A DNA stretch of 64,000 nucleotides from NCBI GenBank assembly GCA_963921425.1, contig OY992834.1, positions 10,523,271 to 10,587,270 on the forward strand. Reading direction: 5' to 3'. The notes below the pieces were generated by a model that did not search any database, was not told the origin of the DNA, and worked only from the letters and a program-made list of their open reading frames with translations. The DNA is from Dryas octopetala. Taxonomy: Eukaryota; Streptophyta; Magnoliopsida; Rosales; Rosaceae. The position numbers were made by a program, and so were the translations under genes. Each line of letters opens with the position of its first letter. Position 1 is the stretch's first letter. Below are positions 54,966 to 64,000 of the stretch, in pieces.

Positions 54966-56660
54966 CTCCAACACACAACGCCGACCCGAATGCAATTCTT
55001 ATACTGACCCAACCCGGAGCTCGGATTCGAAAGCTTGACGCTTTGAGGGGAATTAGCTGACGCAATGGCAGAGTTGAAATTTCAATGAATGGTGATGGTG
55101 TTAATGGTAATGGCAGTAGTCGTGAGAGTCGTTGTGGAGCAGAGGCCGGCGTAGCTCCGATTGGAATAATGGGCCATGAAGTCGGACTCGGGTCAAGCGG
55201 GCTGTGGAGGTGGGTAGTGGAGGCTGCGAGAGTCTGAGTGTTGTTTGTTAGGGTTTTGTATAATGGTGGTGGTGGTGGTGAGTTTTCCAGGATTGACTGA
55301 AATTCTGACACGTGTAATTTCTTTTCTTTTTTTAATTCTTTTTAAGTTTTTCTATCTTTGGTCGGTTTTTTTTCCAAAATTTGGTCCACTTAGATTTGGG
55401 GCCAGTTTGGTATTGCTGTGAGAAAAAACAGCTGTAAAGTAAAGTCAACTGTAAAGTAAAGCAGTTGAGTGTTTAGTAAACTATGTTTTCAAAAGTGCTG
55501 TGAGTGCAAAAAATAATATCAAAGTGTTTGGTAAATGTTAATGTAAAAGTGTTGTGACTGTGTATAATTACTAAAATGGACATGATGCTGAAAGTGTATT
55601 TCACTTATTTGTTTGGTAAAACTAAAATGTTTTTTTACTTATTTTTTAAATTTGTGGCTACAAATTTTTATTAGCATTAATTTTTTTAAGAACAACATTA
55701 TTAAATAAGTATTCCTATTATTTTTTTAAGTATATTATAATTTTAATTGTACAAATAAAATATCATAATTAATTATCACAATATAAAATATAACTAACAA
55801 TGGACATATTTTTTAATTTAAAATAAAAAAATAAAAATTATAGAAATTAATAAGGGTGGTATGGGTAAAATAAAATATTCATTGTTGTTGTGATTCACTG
55901 CAGTTTTCAAAAGTACCTAGAAACCTGCTTTCTATTTTTTCTGTGGGGAGTTGAGAATTGTGGGGGAAAGCAGTTTTTTATTTTTTTACCAAACACCAAA
56001 ACTGTTGTAGGTGATTGAGAATTGTCATCCACAGCAGCTTTTGGGTCCTCCACCGCAATCCCAAATGGGGCCTTGATGTCTCTTGTTGTAGTCTTGTTTA
56101 AGCACGGAATTTTCAGGATTTTCAAAGATTTTTCGACGGTCAAGTTAATAAATTAAAATTCAATCTATTTTATGATTTTTTTCTTAAATTAAGACTGATA
56201 GTGATTTAAAATTTTTAATTAAGTCTTTTTTTTTTACGGCTTTATATTAGATTTTAACTCTAAAATCTTAGAGTTAAAACTTAACATACATCCTCTATAA
56301 AGCTCACTCTACATTTTAGGAGGGGAAATACCCTTTAAATAGGGGAAATATCCTTCAAATTAGGGAAATACTTTATTATGAATTAAAAGAATTTTCTTAA
56401 AATTTAAAAGGACTTTATTATAAATTAAAAGGATTTTCTTATAAATTATTATGAATTAAAATAATTTTTCTTATAAATTTTAAAACACCCCTAATTTTCA
56501 TCTAAAAACTGTTTTTCTAAAGAACCTAAATATAATTATCTCATAAAATAATTGTAATACCTTAATTTGAGAAAGCCTTATGACTGAGGGATTGTAGATA
56601 AAAATAGGCTTTCGTGTGGCTAATTTGTCATTTAATGAGAGTTCGATTTTAAATAGGACT
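54966..56660 (-). promoter_or_regulatory. DHDPS upstream region
   Basis: DHDPS 5' UTR and promoter, then AT-rich intergenic DNA. The block 55390-56070 has an inverted arrangement (TTTGGTATTGCTGTGAGAAA at left, complementary CAACAGCAGTTTT-like sequence at right) that may be another decayed foldback, but its ends could not be fixed. No gene seen. Confidence 0.35.
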
Positions 56661-57530
56661 AGGGATGGGTTCAGTAAAGTTACCGTACCAAAACACCCAT
56701 ACCGAATTCCAACCGATAGGGGGTCGAGATGATGATTTTTGGTTTCAATACCGTACCGTCGGTAGTCGGTAACCGTTCACTTCGGTATCGGTTGGAGAGT
56801 GGCGGTGTCGGAGCAGTATTGGACTGCCGACTATAACACCAACAACCAAATTAAAAAAATCACAGAAAGAGGGGGAGAGATAAGACAGAGAGAGGGGGGA
56901 GAGAGACATAGAGAGAGAGAGAGAGAGGCGATGGTGGTTTCATGGTGGAGTTCATGGTGGTGGTGGCCAGTAGGGGGTCTGAGAAGACAGAAAGATGGAG
57001 GCGTGGTTTAAGGGTGGAGTTCGTGGTGGTGGTGGGGGTCTGAGATGGTTGTAGGAGTCTAAGATGGTGGTGGCTGGGATCGCACAGAGAGAGAGAGAGA
57101 GAGAGCTAGGATCGAATGGATCTGGTGGGATTGGTGGCTGGGTAATTGTAGTCAAGGTGAGATTTTGGGCTTGACTACAAAAAAAACACAAAATAAAAGG
57201 CCTAAAACAAATATAAGACAGGCCCAAAAAAAACATAAGCCAAAGGCCAAAAAAAAAAAACTAAAGGACCCAGTAAATAGATCAAAAAAAGAAGAACATT
57301 CTGCACATCTGAAACCAGATAAGAAGAAGAAGAAAAGAATGAGATATGACATCGGTACAAATCGGTATACCGTCGGTATGGGTATATCAATATCGTTTCG
57401 ATCCTGTTTTTAGTCGGTACGGTATTTATTCCGATACCAAAACAAAAAAATCATACCGATCGGTACGATACCGGTATGACATCGGTATTTTTTGGTAAAT
57501 CGGCAAAAAAACTCAGCCCTAGGAGGACTA
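56661..57530. mobile_element. hAT-like element with CGGT-rich ends
   Basis: About 870 bp. Both ends begin with a TAGGG(A/C)TGRGTT-type sequence in inverted orientation, and both subterminal regions are dense in CGGTA/TACCG motifs (left 56680-56800; right 57350-57510), inverted to each other. The centre holds GA repeats and a GGTGGTGG-rich stretch. A possible 8-bp target duplication (TAGGACTA / GAGGACTA) has one mismatch. The ORFs inside are low complexity. It resembles the smaller elements at 35631 and 60052. Confidence 0.55.
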
Positions 57531-57642
57531 TAGGAGTAGGATAACAATTTGAGCTTGCACCCCGCTTTTTGGGCCTTATTGTGGTATTTGCTTTAGGTCA
57601 GTAGTGATAGTTTTGGACTTGTTTATGGATGTAGGTTTGTAA

Positions 57643-58031
57643 GGCCTTCTACAATGATGATCCCTAAATACCCAATACCCAATACCCAAATCAATTTTGG
57701 GTATCAAAAAGTGTAAAAATATAGATTTTAGGGATCACCAACACAATGATGTTAAGGCCCAAATATGTGGATATTAATATTTAACTCATTTCTTTGTTGG
57801 TGGGACAACCATTTAATTTGGTGATGGGCAAGCCATTTAATAGCTTTTATTTGTTAGTGGGTTAGTCATTTAATTTGGTTTTATGTATAGTATATACCCA
57901 AAATTGGGGATAGCTTTTGGGTCTCAAAAAATTATGGGGATCACATTCCGACCTATTGTGACTGGATTATATCCATTTTATACCCAAAAAATGAGTTTGG
58001 GGATCAGATTCAGGTTGCATTGTGGAAGGCC
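57643..58031. mobile_element. Tourist-like MITE, copy 2
   Basis: A 389-bp copy of the element at 592-962, with ends GGCCTTCTACAATG and CATTGTGGAAGGCC and TAA on both sides (57640-57642 and 58032-58034). Most of it is repeated in the tandem duplication to the right. Confidence 0.85.
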
Positions 58032-58205
58032 TAAGACTCACTTCTAGTTTAAAGTCTTAATGTGTTTTAGTTTAGAAATGTTACAAGTGTTTTTGCCTTT
58101 TTGGTAGTGTTTGGTAGAAATAACTAATTAAGAAAGCACTATGTATTTATAAGAAGTACTTGTTTTTAATAAAAAAATTTTACCCTTACAAAAGCGCTTC
58201 CTATA
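57755..58205. repeat. 451-bp tandem duplication, left copy
   Basis: Covers the right part of the Tourist-like MITE and about 170 bp of its flank. Nearly identical in sequence and length to 58390-58840, so the duplication is recent. Confidence 0.9.
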
Positions 58206-58211
58206 GAAAAA

Positions 58212-58389
58212 TGTTTTGATGGCTATTATCAATCTAAGTGCCTTGATCTCCTCTGCTGATGTCCTGAAAACATAGTAACAACATACTTATACATAAAGCG
58301 CCAATTCTTCCAAATGAAGCATTTACGGCTTCACACTTCTAACAAGCTTTTAGGTTTCAAACTAGCGAACCACTCCAACTCCAACTCTT
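58212..58389 (-). pseudogene. 178-bp DHDPS fragment inserted at a duplication junction
   Basis: Matches 53972-54149 base for base over 178 bp, with one substitution seen (GCTGTT to GCTATT) and no gap. It contains the first ~50 bases of DHDPS exon 3, the intact splice acceptor and about 125 bases of intron 2, in the same orientation as the donor. It cannot encode anything on its own. It lies exactly between the two 451-bp copies, with 6 extra bases at its left. Confidence 0.95.
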
Positions 58390-58840
58390 AGGCCCAAATA
58401 TGTGGATATTAATATTTAACTCATTTCTTTGTTGGTGGGACAATCATTTAATTTGGTGATGGGCAAGCCATTTAATAGCTTTTATTTGTTAGTGGGTTAG
58501 TCATTTAATTTGGTTTTATGTATAGTATATACCCAAAATTAGGGATAGTTTTTGGGTCTCAAAAAATTATGGGGATCACATTCCGACCTATTGTGACTGG
58601 ATTATATCCATTTTATACCCAAAAAATGAGTTTGGGGATCAGATTCAGGTTGCATTGTGGAAGGCCTAAGACTCACTTCTAGTTTAAAGTCTTAATGTGT
58701 TTTAGTTTAGAAATGTTACAAGTGTTTTTGCCTTTTTGGTAGTGTTTGGTAGAAATAACTAATTAAGAAAGCACTATGTATTTATAAGAAGTACTTGTTT
58801 TTAATAAAAAAAATTTACCCTTACAAAAGCGCTTCCTATA
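58390..58840. repeat. 451-bp tandem duplication, right copy
   Basis: Second copy of 57755-58205 with about four differences. Bases 58390-58666 are the 3' part of the Tourist-like MITE (so a truncated third copy), the rest is flank. From 58841 to 60051 there is AT-rich intergenic DNA without a gene, with a (TA)n run near 59453-59468. Confidence 0.9.
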
Positions 58841-60051
58841 AAAACACTTTCAAGCATACCATTTTGCCTTTTTGCCTTGAGGTAGCATCCCATGATTAAT
58901 TAAGTTCTTACATCTCTGTCCAACTTTTTTATTGGGGGAAGAGGGATTCGAATTTGGGACTTCTCCAACTTTATAAAGATAAATACCACTCGATTACAAA
59001 TTAGTTGGTACATATTTCTCCATTATAGTCTTCCAATTCTTCAAATTGAAAATTTATATTATGTTCTAGAAAATAAAAATTTGTATAAAATAAAGCATGT
59101 GCCCCAAATAAGAATCACTTTTAAGAATTTAAATGAAATTATTTGAATTTTGACAATTACATTGAACTACTACATCTATATAAAATGAAGTTTGTAGTCT
59201 TTGCTTATTGTGCTTTGTTCCATACTTCTCTTTATTATCCTGTCAATGTATAGTTTAAATATAAAATTTAAAAATTAAAATGCTTAATTCCAGGGATGCT
59301 ACACTGAAGCCCAACTTGACCAGCCCAGTTTGAATTGTTTTAATGGGCCAAGCAATTAAAAGTCCAACAGAAGGTAAAGGAAAATAAAAAAAGTTTTCAT
59401 TCGAATCACACTCATGCATACAGAAAGGTCTTATATATGGAAGAAAATGATTAATATATATATATATAAGAGGGGAACACTATTGGTCAAAGGTGGCCTA
59501 CAATGTAAGTCATTCCATGTGATTTGTTGGCCCTTATGGTCTCCTACTTTTCTTACATTGATGTTGGAATTGTAAAATCAATGTATGTGGTACTGGTAAC
59601 TGCCATGTGGGTCATTTTGGCCCCTTGTTGTTAATCATATAATTTGGAAAACAAACCACATATAATATTGGTCCCCATCATTAACATAAAATAAAAAATT
59701 TAGGTTCTTTTAATTAATTTAGCTCTTTTTCCTTTTTGTTTCTTTAAGCACCTCATAGTTATCTTTTTTTTTGTTGGGAACTTTCCCAAATCTAAGCCAG
59801 ATTTTGTGGTTTAAAGGCAGAGTTGTTAACATATGTTGCCTTTCAAATTTCAAGTGATTGGACTCCTTTGAAACTTCTTAAACTTGAGCCACTTTTAGAC
59901 TTTTAGTCATTGGCATCACGGCATGCAAACTTTTGCATGAAAAGCACGCTCTTTCACACAGCCTAATAATCATCATCATTCATGCCAAAACATGAGTGGA
60001 AAATATCAAATTTTTTGGTCGGATAAACATTTTAAATACCCATATTAGTTC

Positions 60052-60363
60052 TAGGGCTGGCAAAAAAATGCCGATAAATCAAATTTTACGGACCACCAAT
60101 TCCTCCTCTATCGATTTTGGATGCATTATCGAACCACACTGTCATGATCGGGATCGGAAACGGTCCAGCTACCACCCCTTAGGAAACACCATAAAGCCGA
60201 ACCGCACCACCAAATACTGCGGACTGAACCCACTTGAACTCGAAAAGTCAGTAACCAACGACTGTTAGTTCAGCGGCGATTCCCTTTTGTGCCTTTCACC
60301 TTCTGTCGATTTGATCGTCGGTCTTAGTCTATCAGGTTGGTTACCGACACCGACCTAGCCCTA
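60052..60363. mobile_element. hAT-like MITE with 8-bp TSD
   Basis: A 312-bp element that starts TAGGGCTGGC and ends CCTAGCCCTA. A perfect 8-bp target duplication ATTAGTTC lies at 60044-60051 and 60364-60371. The interior is GC-richer than the surroundings and has CCGA/TCGG motifs. The 90-codon ORF at 59996 crosses the element boundary and is not a gene. Confidence 0.85.
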
Positions 60364-60371
60364 ATTAGTTC

Positions 60372-61331
60372 TTTGATTTCTCTTTTTATCTTTTGTTAAA
60401 ATAATAAAATTAATTTCATATCATTTGAAATGTCTAATTTTTAAATAATATTTAAAATTATTTATGTAATGAATCAACAAAATCGGAACCAGTTTTATCA
60501 TTTAATTATCATCATAATTTTTTTAATTATCATATTTTGACTTTATTTATTTGTTTGGTCATAGTTAAATAACTAAATAATTTTTTATTTGATTGATATT
60601 TTATAAGAATGATATTTAAATATAAACCTAATAGTGAATGATTTGAATCATTAAATTACCTTGAGATCTCTTTCAATTCATGAATTTGAGATTTGGGAAT
60701 GAGAAAATAATTTTATTCCCATGTTTACGGGAAAGTGATACCTCAAAAAGGAGGAAATTAAAACCCTCTAGTCATAGTTGGAAAACTTAATAATGTTTAT
60801 TTTCTATTCATGACAGACCTCTAAATATGAGAATGAAAATAAAAAGATATTTTTAGAAATTAATATCTACAAACTCTATTATGAGGATTGTAACCAGGTG
60901 GGATCCTTTTTACTTGTTATCAAAACACTCATCTTTATAAGTTTTCTGTAATTTTTAAGCAATTTAAAAATAGGTGTTAAGCAATTGTTCACTTTAAAGT
61001 TGTAGTTGAGATGTTGAATGCTTCAATCGCCATCTAGATTGTAGATACCAAGCAAACAGTATACAGTGACATTTTCGTAATTTCGCGCCTCCTCTCCTCT
61101 CCTTGAAGTGGGACCCCCGCCAATCTGCGACTCTCTCTGTCTCTTCCGCATTCGCCGTGGGCCCCACCGCCCATCACTCTCTCTCTGTCTGTGACTCCAA
61201 ACACTTGGAAGCGAACGACAACCCCCGAAACTCAGACACACACAAACTCACAGCACCGCAGCACAGTGAGTTCGAGCTTTCAAATTTCATTCAGTCAATG
61301 CGTTTGTGAAATCGGCAAGTACTGTAGAGAG
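60372..61331 (+). promoter_or_regulatory. Kinesin-gene upstream region
   Basis: AT-rich DNA followed, from about 61080, by a pyrimidine-rich GC-richer stretch that fits a promoter and 5' UTR. No other gene seen. The reading frame of the kinesin stays open upstream to about 61191, but without family-like sequence. Confidence 0.4.
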
Positions 61332-63420
61332 ATGGCTTCCAGAAACGGCGTCGCTTCGAGGGGGTCGGTGAAGTTGGATCGCCCGGCCAATTTCAGGACC
61401 TCGTCGTTCAAGTCCAAGTTCCCTCCTTCTCCTGGATCCGCTATTCGCCGGAGCAGTCCTGCCTCCTTTGGATCCGCAGCTTCCAAAGACGATCGTGGAG
61501 GTCAGTTTTTCTTTGCACAATGTGGATTCGATTAATAGTGGAAAATGTGAAAAAATGGAAACTCGAATTCAAAGCCTTTGAACTGATTTGGGATCATTCG
61601 TTTTGGTTCTGTAGCTCCCATTTTCTACTTGTTGCACTTTTTCTTGTTTTTTGGGGCAAACCCAGATGGTGTTTTTAAATGTAATGCTAAAAATTGCAAA
61701 TAAGTGCAAGAAAAATAGATAATGGAATAAGATATGCACGCCCATATGATCAAAGAATGAACTTGTGCTTGTATGGCTTTTGATTATGTGTTTTGGATTG
61801 GATAGTACCTGGAAGAGTTCGAGTAGCTGTAAGATTGCGGCCCAGAAATTCAGAAGAGTTGATGGCAGATGCAGATTTTGCTGACTGTGTGGAGTTGCAG
61901 CCAGAGGTAATTATTAATGCTGTTGCCATTGTTAGTTTTGAACTCTGTTTTATGAATGCTGGTGGTTTATACCTTTAAGTTTTTATCTTATAGGTGCTAA
62001 CTAATATTCTTTGACATTTGCTCTACCTCAGCTTAAAAGGTTGAAACTGCGAAAGAACAATTGGGATACCGATACCTACGAATTTGATGAGGTGCTTACT
62101 GAATATGCATCACAGAAGCGTGTCTATGAAGTAGTTGCTAAGCCTGTTGTGGAGGTTTGTTATCAATTATTCTCTATTTGTACATTAACATCCTTCTTTT
62201 ATTGTGGGTGGGGGAGAGGCGGAATATTTCGAAGCCTATCAGACTTAGAAAGAACAATGTATCACTATTAGTTACTTGTCCCAAAACACCACCTACCTGA
62301 TAGCTGATACCTCTAGTATTCTACATGTATACTGCCTGTATTACCATTTCTTATAATGTTTGTTTTATATGGACTGGAGGTATTTTGTGACATCGTGGAG
62401 CAACTCAATAATTTGCCCTTTTGATCTTGTAGAGTGTTTTAGATGGTTACAATGGGACCGTGATGGCTTATGGTCAGACAGGTACGGGGAAAACATTTAC
62501 TCTTGGACGACTAGGAGAAGAAGATACATCTGATCGTGGAATCATGGTTCGTTCGATGGAGGACATCTTGGCAGATATATCTCCAGAGACTGATTCTGTC
62601 TCTGTCTCATATCTGCAGGTTGTTAGGCCATTATCACATTGATGCAGAATTGTTATTTTACGTTCGAAGTGTTCATTAATTATTTTATGTTATTATAGGA
62701 TTTTTTTTTAATTTACTTGTGATTTTAATTCTTGAGACTCTTTTTTATTTGGTTTTATCTTCTGAATGCCCTATGTTTATCCAGTCTTCATTGTTCAGAA
62801 AATTTGACATTCTTATTCTCTACCAAATTTTTTTTTAGCTTTATATGGAGACCCTGCAAGACCTGCTTGATCCAGAAAATGATAATATTCCCATTGTGGA
62901 AGATCCAAAAACTGGAGATGTTTCGGTACCTAGGGCAACTGTTGTAGAGATCAAGGACCAGCAGAATTTTTTGGAGCTGTTAAGAATTGGGGAATCTCAT
63001 CGTATAGCTGCTAACACCAAGTTGAATACTGAATCTTCTCGTAGTCATGCGATTCTGATGGTAAACTAATTGACCGTCTATTATCTGTTAGTTTATGTTC
63101 ATATATTTATTTATTTTATTTTATTTTTTGTAATCCTGGTGCTTGATAAAGTGTCAATTTCTTGCAGTAACTGTTTGCATTGTTTTGTATTGCATAACTG
63201 GAATCTTGATGTTTATAAGTTCCGTAGTGCAGGTACATGTTAAGAGGTCTGTCTTGGGAGGAGAAGATAATGCTTTGAGTGAAAATGGTGACCCCTCTCA
63301 CTTGACCAAACCTTTTAAACCACTTGTCCGGAAAAGCAAACTTGTTGTGGTAGATTTGGCAGGTTCAGAACGTATCCACAAATCAGGTGTATATCCCAAC
63401 TTGTGACCTTCTACTAGTTT

Positions 63421-63461
<41 letters not shown>

Positions 63462-64000
63462 GAACAGTCCCGTTCAAGTAAGGTTGTCCTTACTTTCAGA
63501 AAAGTAAGAACATCCTCTCTGGGTACCACCCGGCAGTGCAGTTCCATAATCGGAACCGTTCATGTTTTAGGTCACTCTTCAAGGGTCCGTAAAAAATCAG
63601 CCAAATCGGTTATTGTTTGGTCATCTAAACTGTGCAGACAAATACAGTCCGTCGGATAAATTGAAATGATATTGGCTGTAATAAACTGGCTAAATAGTTT
63701 CCGATTTGGCTGATTTTTTGCAAGGGTGATCTTTGAATGATGTTCTAAAATATGAAAGGTTCCGATCATTGAATTGTAGGTCCAAAGATTAGGTTCTTAT
63801 TTTTCTTCGAGTAAAGACATCCTTACTTGAAAATTTCCCTGTATATTATATATATATATATATATAAAATATACTTATAGGTTTAAATCACCTAAAATGT
63901 TTAGCTGCTCAGTTGTTTTCAAATGTTTAATTTACCTCAACTATGATATAGTTAATATGCTACATAGCCAACATCCCAATAGTTAGATATCATCTTTGTG
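61332..64000 (+). CDS. Armadillo-repeat kinesin (ARK type), 5' part only
   Basis: Six coding exons are in the window (61332-61500, 61806-61906, 62032-62154, 62433-62618, 62839-63060, 63233-63386), encoding the first 318 residues; the gene continues past the right edge. After a Ser/Arg-rich leader (MASRNGVASRGSVKLDRP) the motor begins at VPGRVRVAVRLRP. The P-loop GQTGTGKT is at 145-152, switch I NTESSRSH at 256-263 and switch II DLAGSE at 308-313. The YMETLQDLLDP and VHVKRSV segments match plant ARK/KINU kinesins, which carry C-terminal armadillo repeats not visible here. ARK proteins act in root-hair and cortical microtubule dynamics. Matches my memory of At1g01950 (ARK2), the neighbour of the CYP18-1 and VMS1-like genes. 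The last visible intron contains a foldback element. Confidence 0.92.
63465..63842. mobile_element. Foldback MITE inside a kinesin intron
   Basis: About 380 bp. The left arm CAGTCCCGTTCAAGTAAGG is mirrored at the right end, and the arms meet near AATCAGCCAAATCGG at both sides of the centre (63595 and 63705). It sits in a (TA)n tract, so the target duplication cannot be resolved. Partial relatives are at 23900-24600. It is in intron 6, on the sense strand of the kinesin gene. Confidence 0.7.

Noticed and set aside
54895-55311. 138-codon minus-strand ORF overlapping the DHDPS start
   Set aside because: It is in another frame, Pro/Ser-rich and unlike any family. It probably lies in the promoter and 5' UTR.
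53973-58389. Second DHDPS gene at 58.2 kb
   Set aside because: Only 178 bp of exon/intron border is present, with no remaining coding sequence on either side.
58941-59010. GGGATTCGAATTTGGGAC considered as a tRNA B box
   Set aside because: No A box or cloverleaf can be drawn upstream; it is a common plant-repeat motif, also seen in degenerate form near 33030.

Overview
The window is nuclear DNA from a eudicot plant. The genes are split by many short introns with GT..AG borders, the gene families are plant-specific (GRF, LITTLE ZIPPER, fasciclin-like AGP, armadillo-repeat kinesin, plastid DHDPS), intergenic DNA is AT-rich, and non-autonomous DNA transposons and CT microsatellites are abundant. 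Nothing seen fixes the genus. I saw no bacterial, viral or organellar genes, no rRNA or tRNA genes and no CRISPR.

Ten protein-coding genes can be supported, nine complete and one running off the right edge. Left to right: a spastin-like MIT+AAA ATPase (2528-7781, +); an Aurora kinase of the AUR3 type (8703-10526, +); a GRF9-type growth-regulating factor with two WRC domains and a miR396 site (11516-13910, -); an FLA8/FLA10-type fasciclin-like arabinogalactan protein (20664-21944, +); a VMS1/ANKZF1 homologue (25727-30667, +); a CYP18-1/PPIL3-type cyclophilin (33349-34978, +); an FHA/coiled-coil protein (39581-45943, +); a LITTLE ZIPPER protein (51513-52009, +); plastid dihydrodipicolinate synthase (53096-54965, -); and the first six coding exons of an armadillo-repeat kinesin (61332 onward, +). 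For the nine complete genes, joining the exons gives one open frame ending in a stop codon.

The gene order is the most informative feature. As I remember the Arabidopsis map, seven of these genes match the consecutive run At2g45440-At2g45500 and the other three match At1g01930-01940-01950. Here the two runs are interleaved, as expected if this genome keeps the ancestral order and Arabidopsis lost complementary genes after duplication. The genes do not form one pathway, although several act in cell division or growth (Aurora, GRF9, microtubule-linked AAA ATPase, kinesin, ZPR).

The intergenic DNA is rich in small foldback transposons, many with intact target-site duplications: long-TIR (Mutator-like) elements at 1476-1901, 25134-25542, 30825-31184 and 32199-32778; one at 16948-17437; hAT-like ones at 35631-36022 and 60052-60363; and a Tourist-like family at 592-962 and 57643-58031. 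A 1.5-1.9 kb noncoding segment is duplicated upstream of the FLA gene. Near 58.2 kb a 178-bp piece of the DHDPS gene sits exactly between the two copies of a young 451-bp tandem duplication, a likely DNA-repair scar. A broken copy of part of a cyclophilin exon lies in that gene's own last intron.
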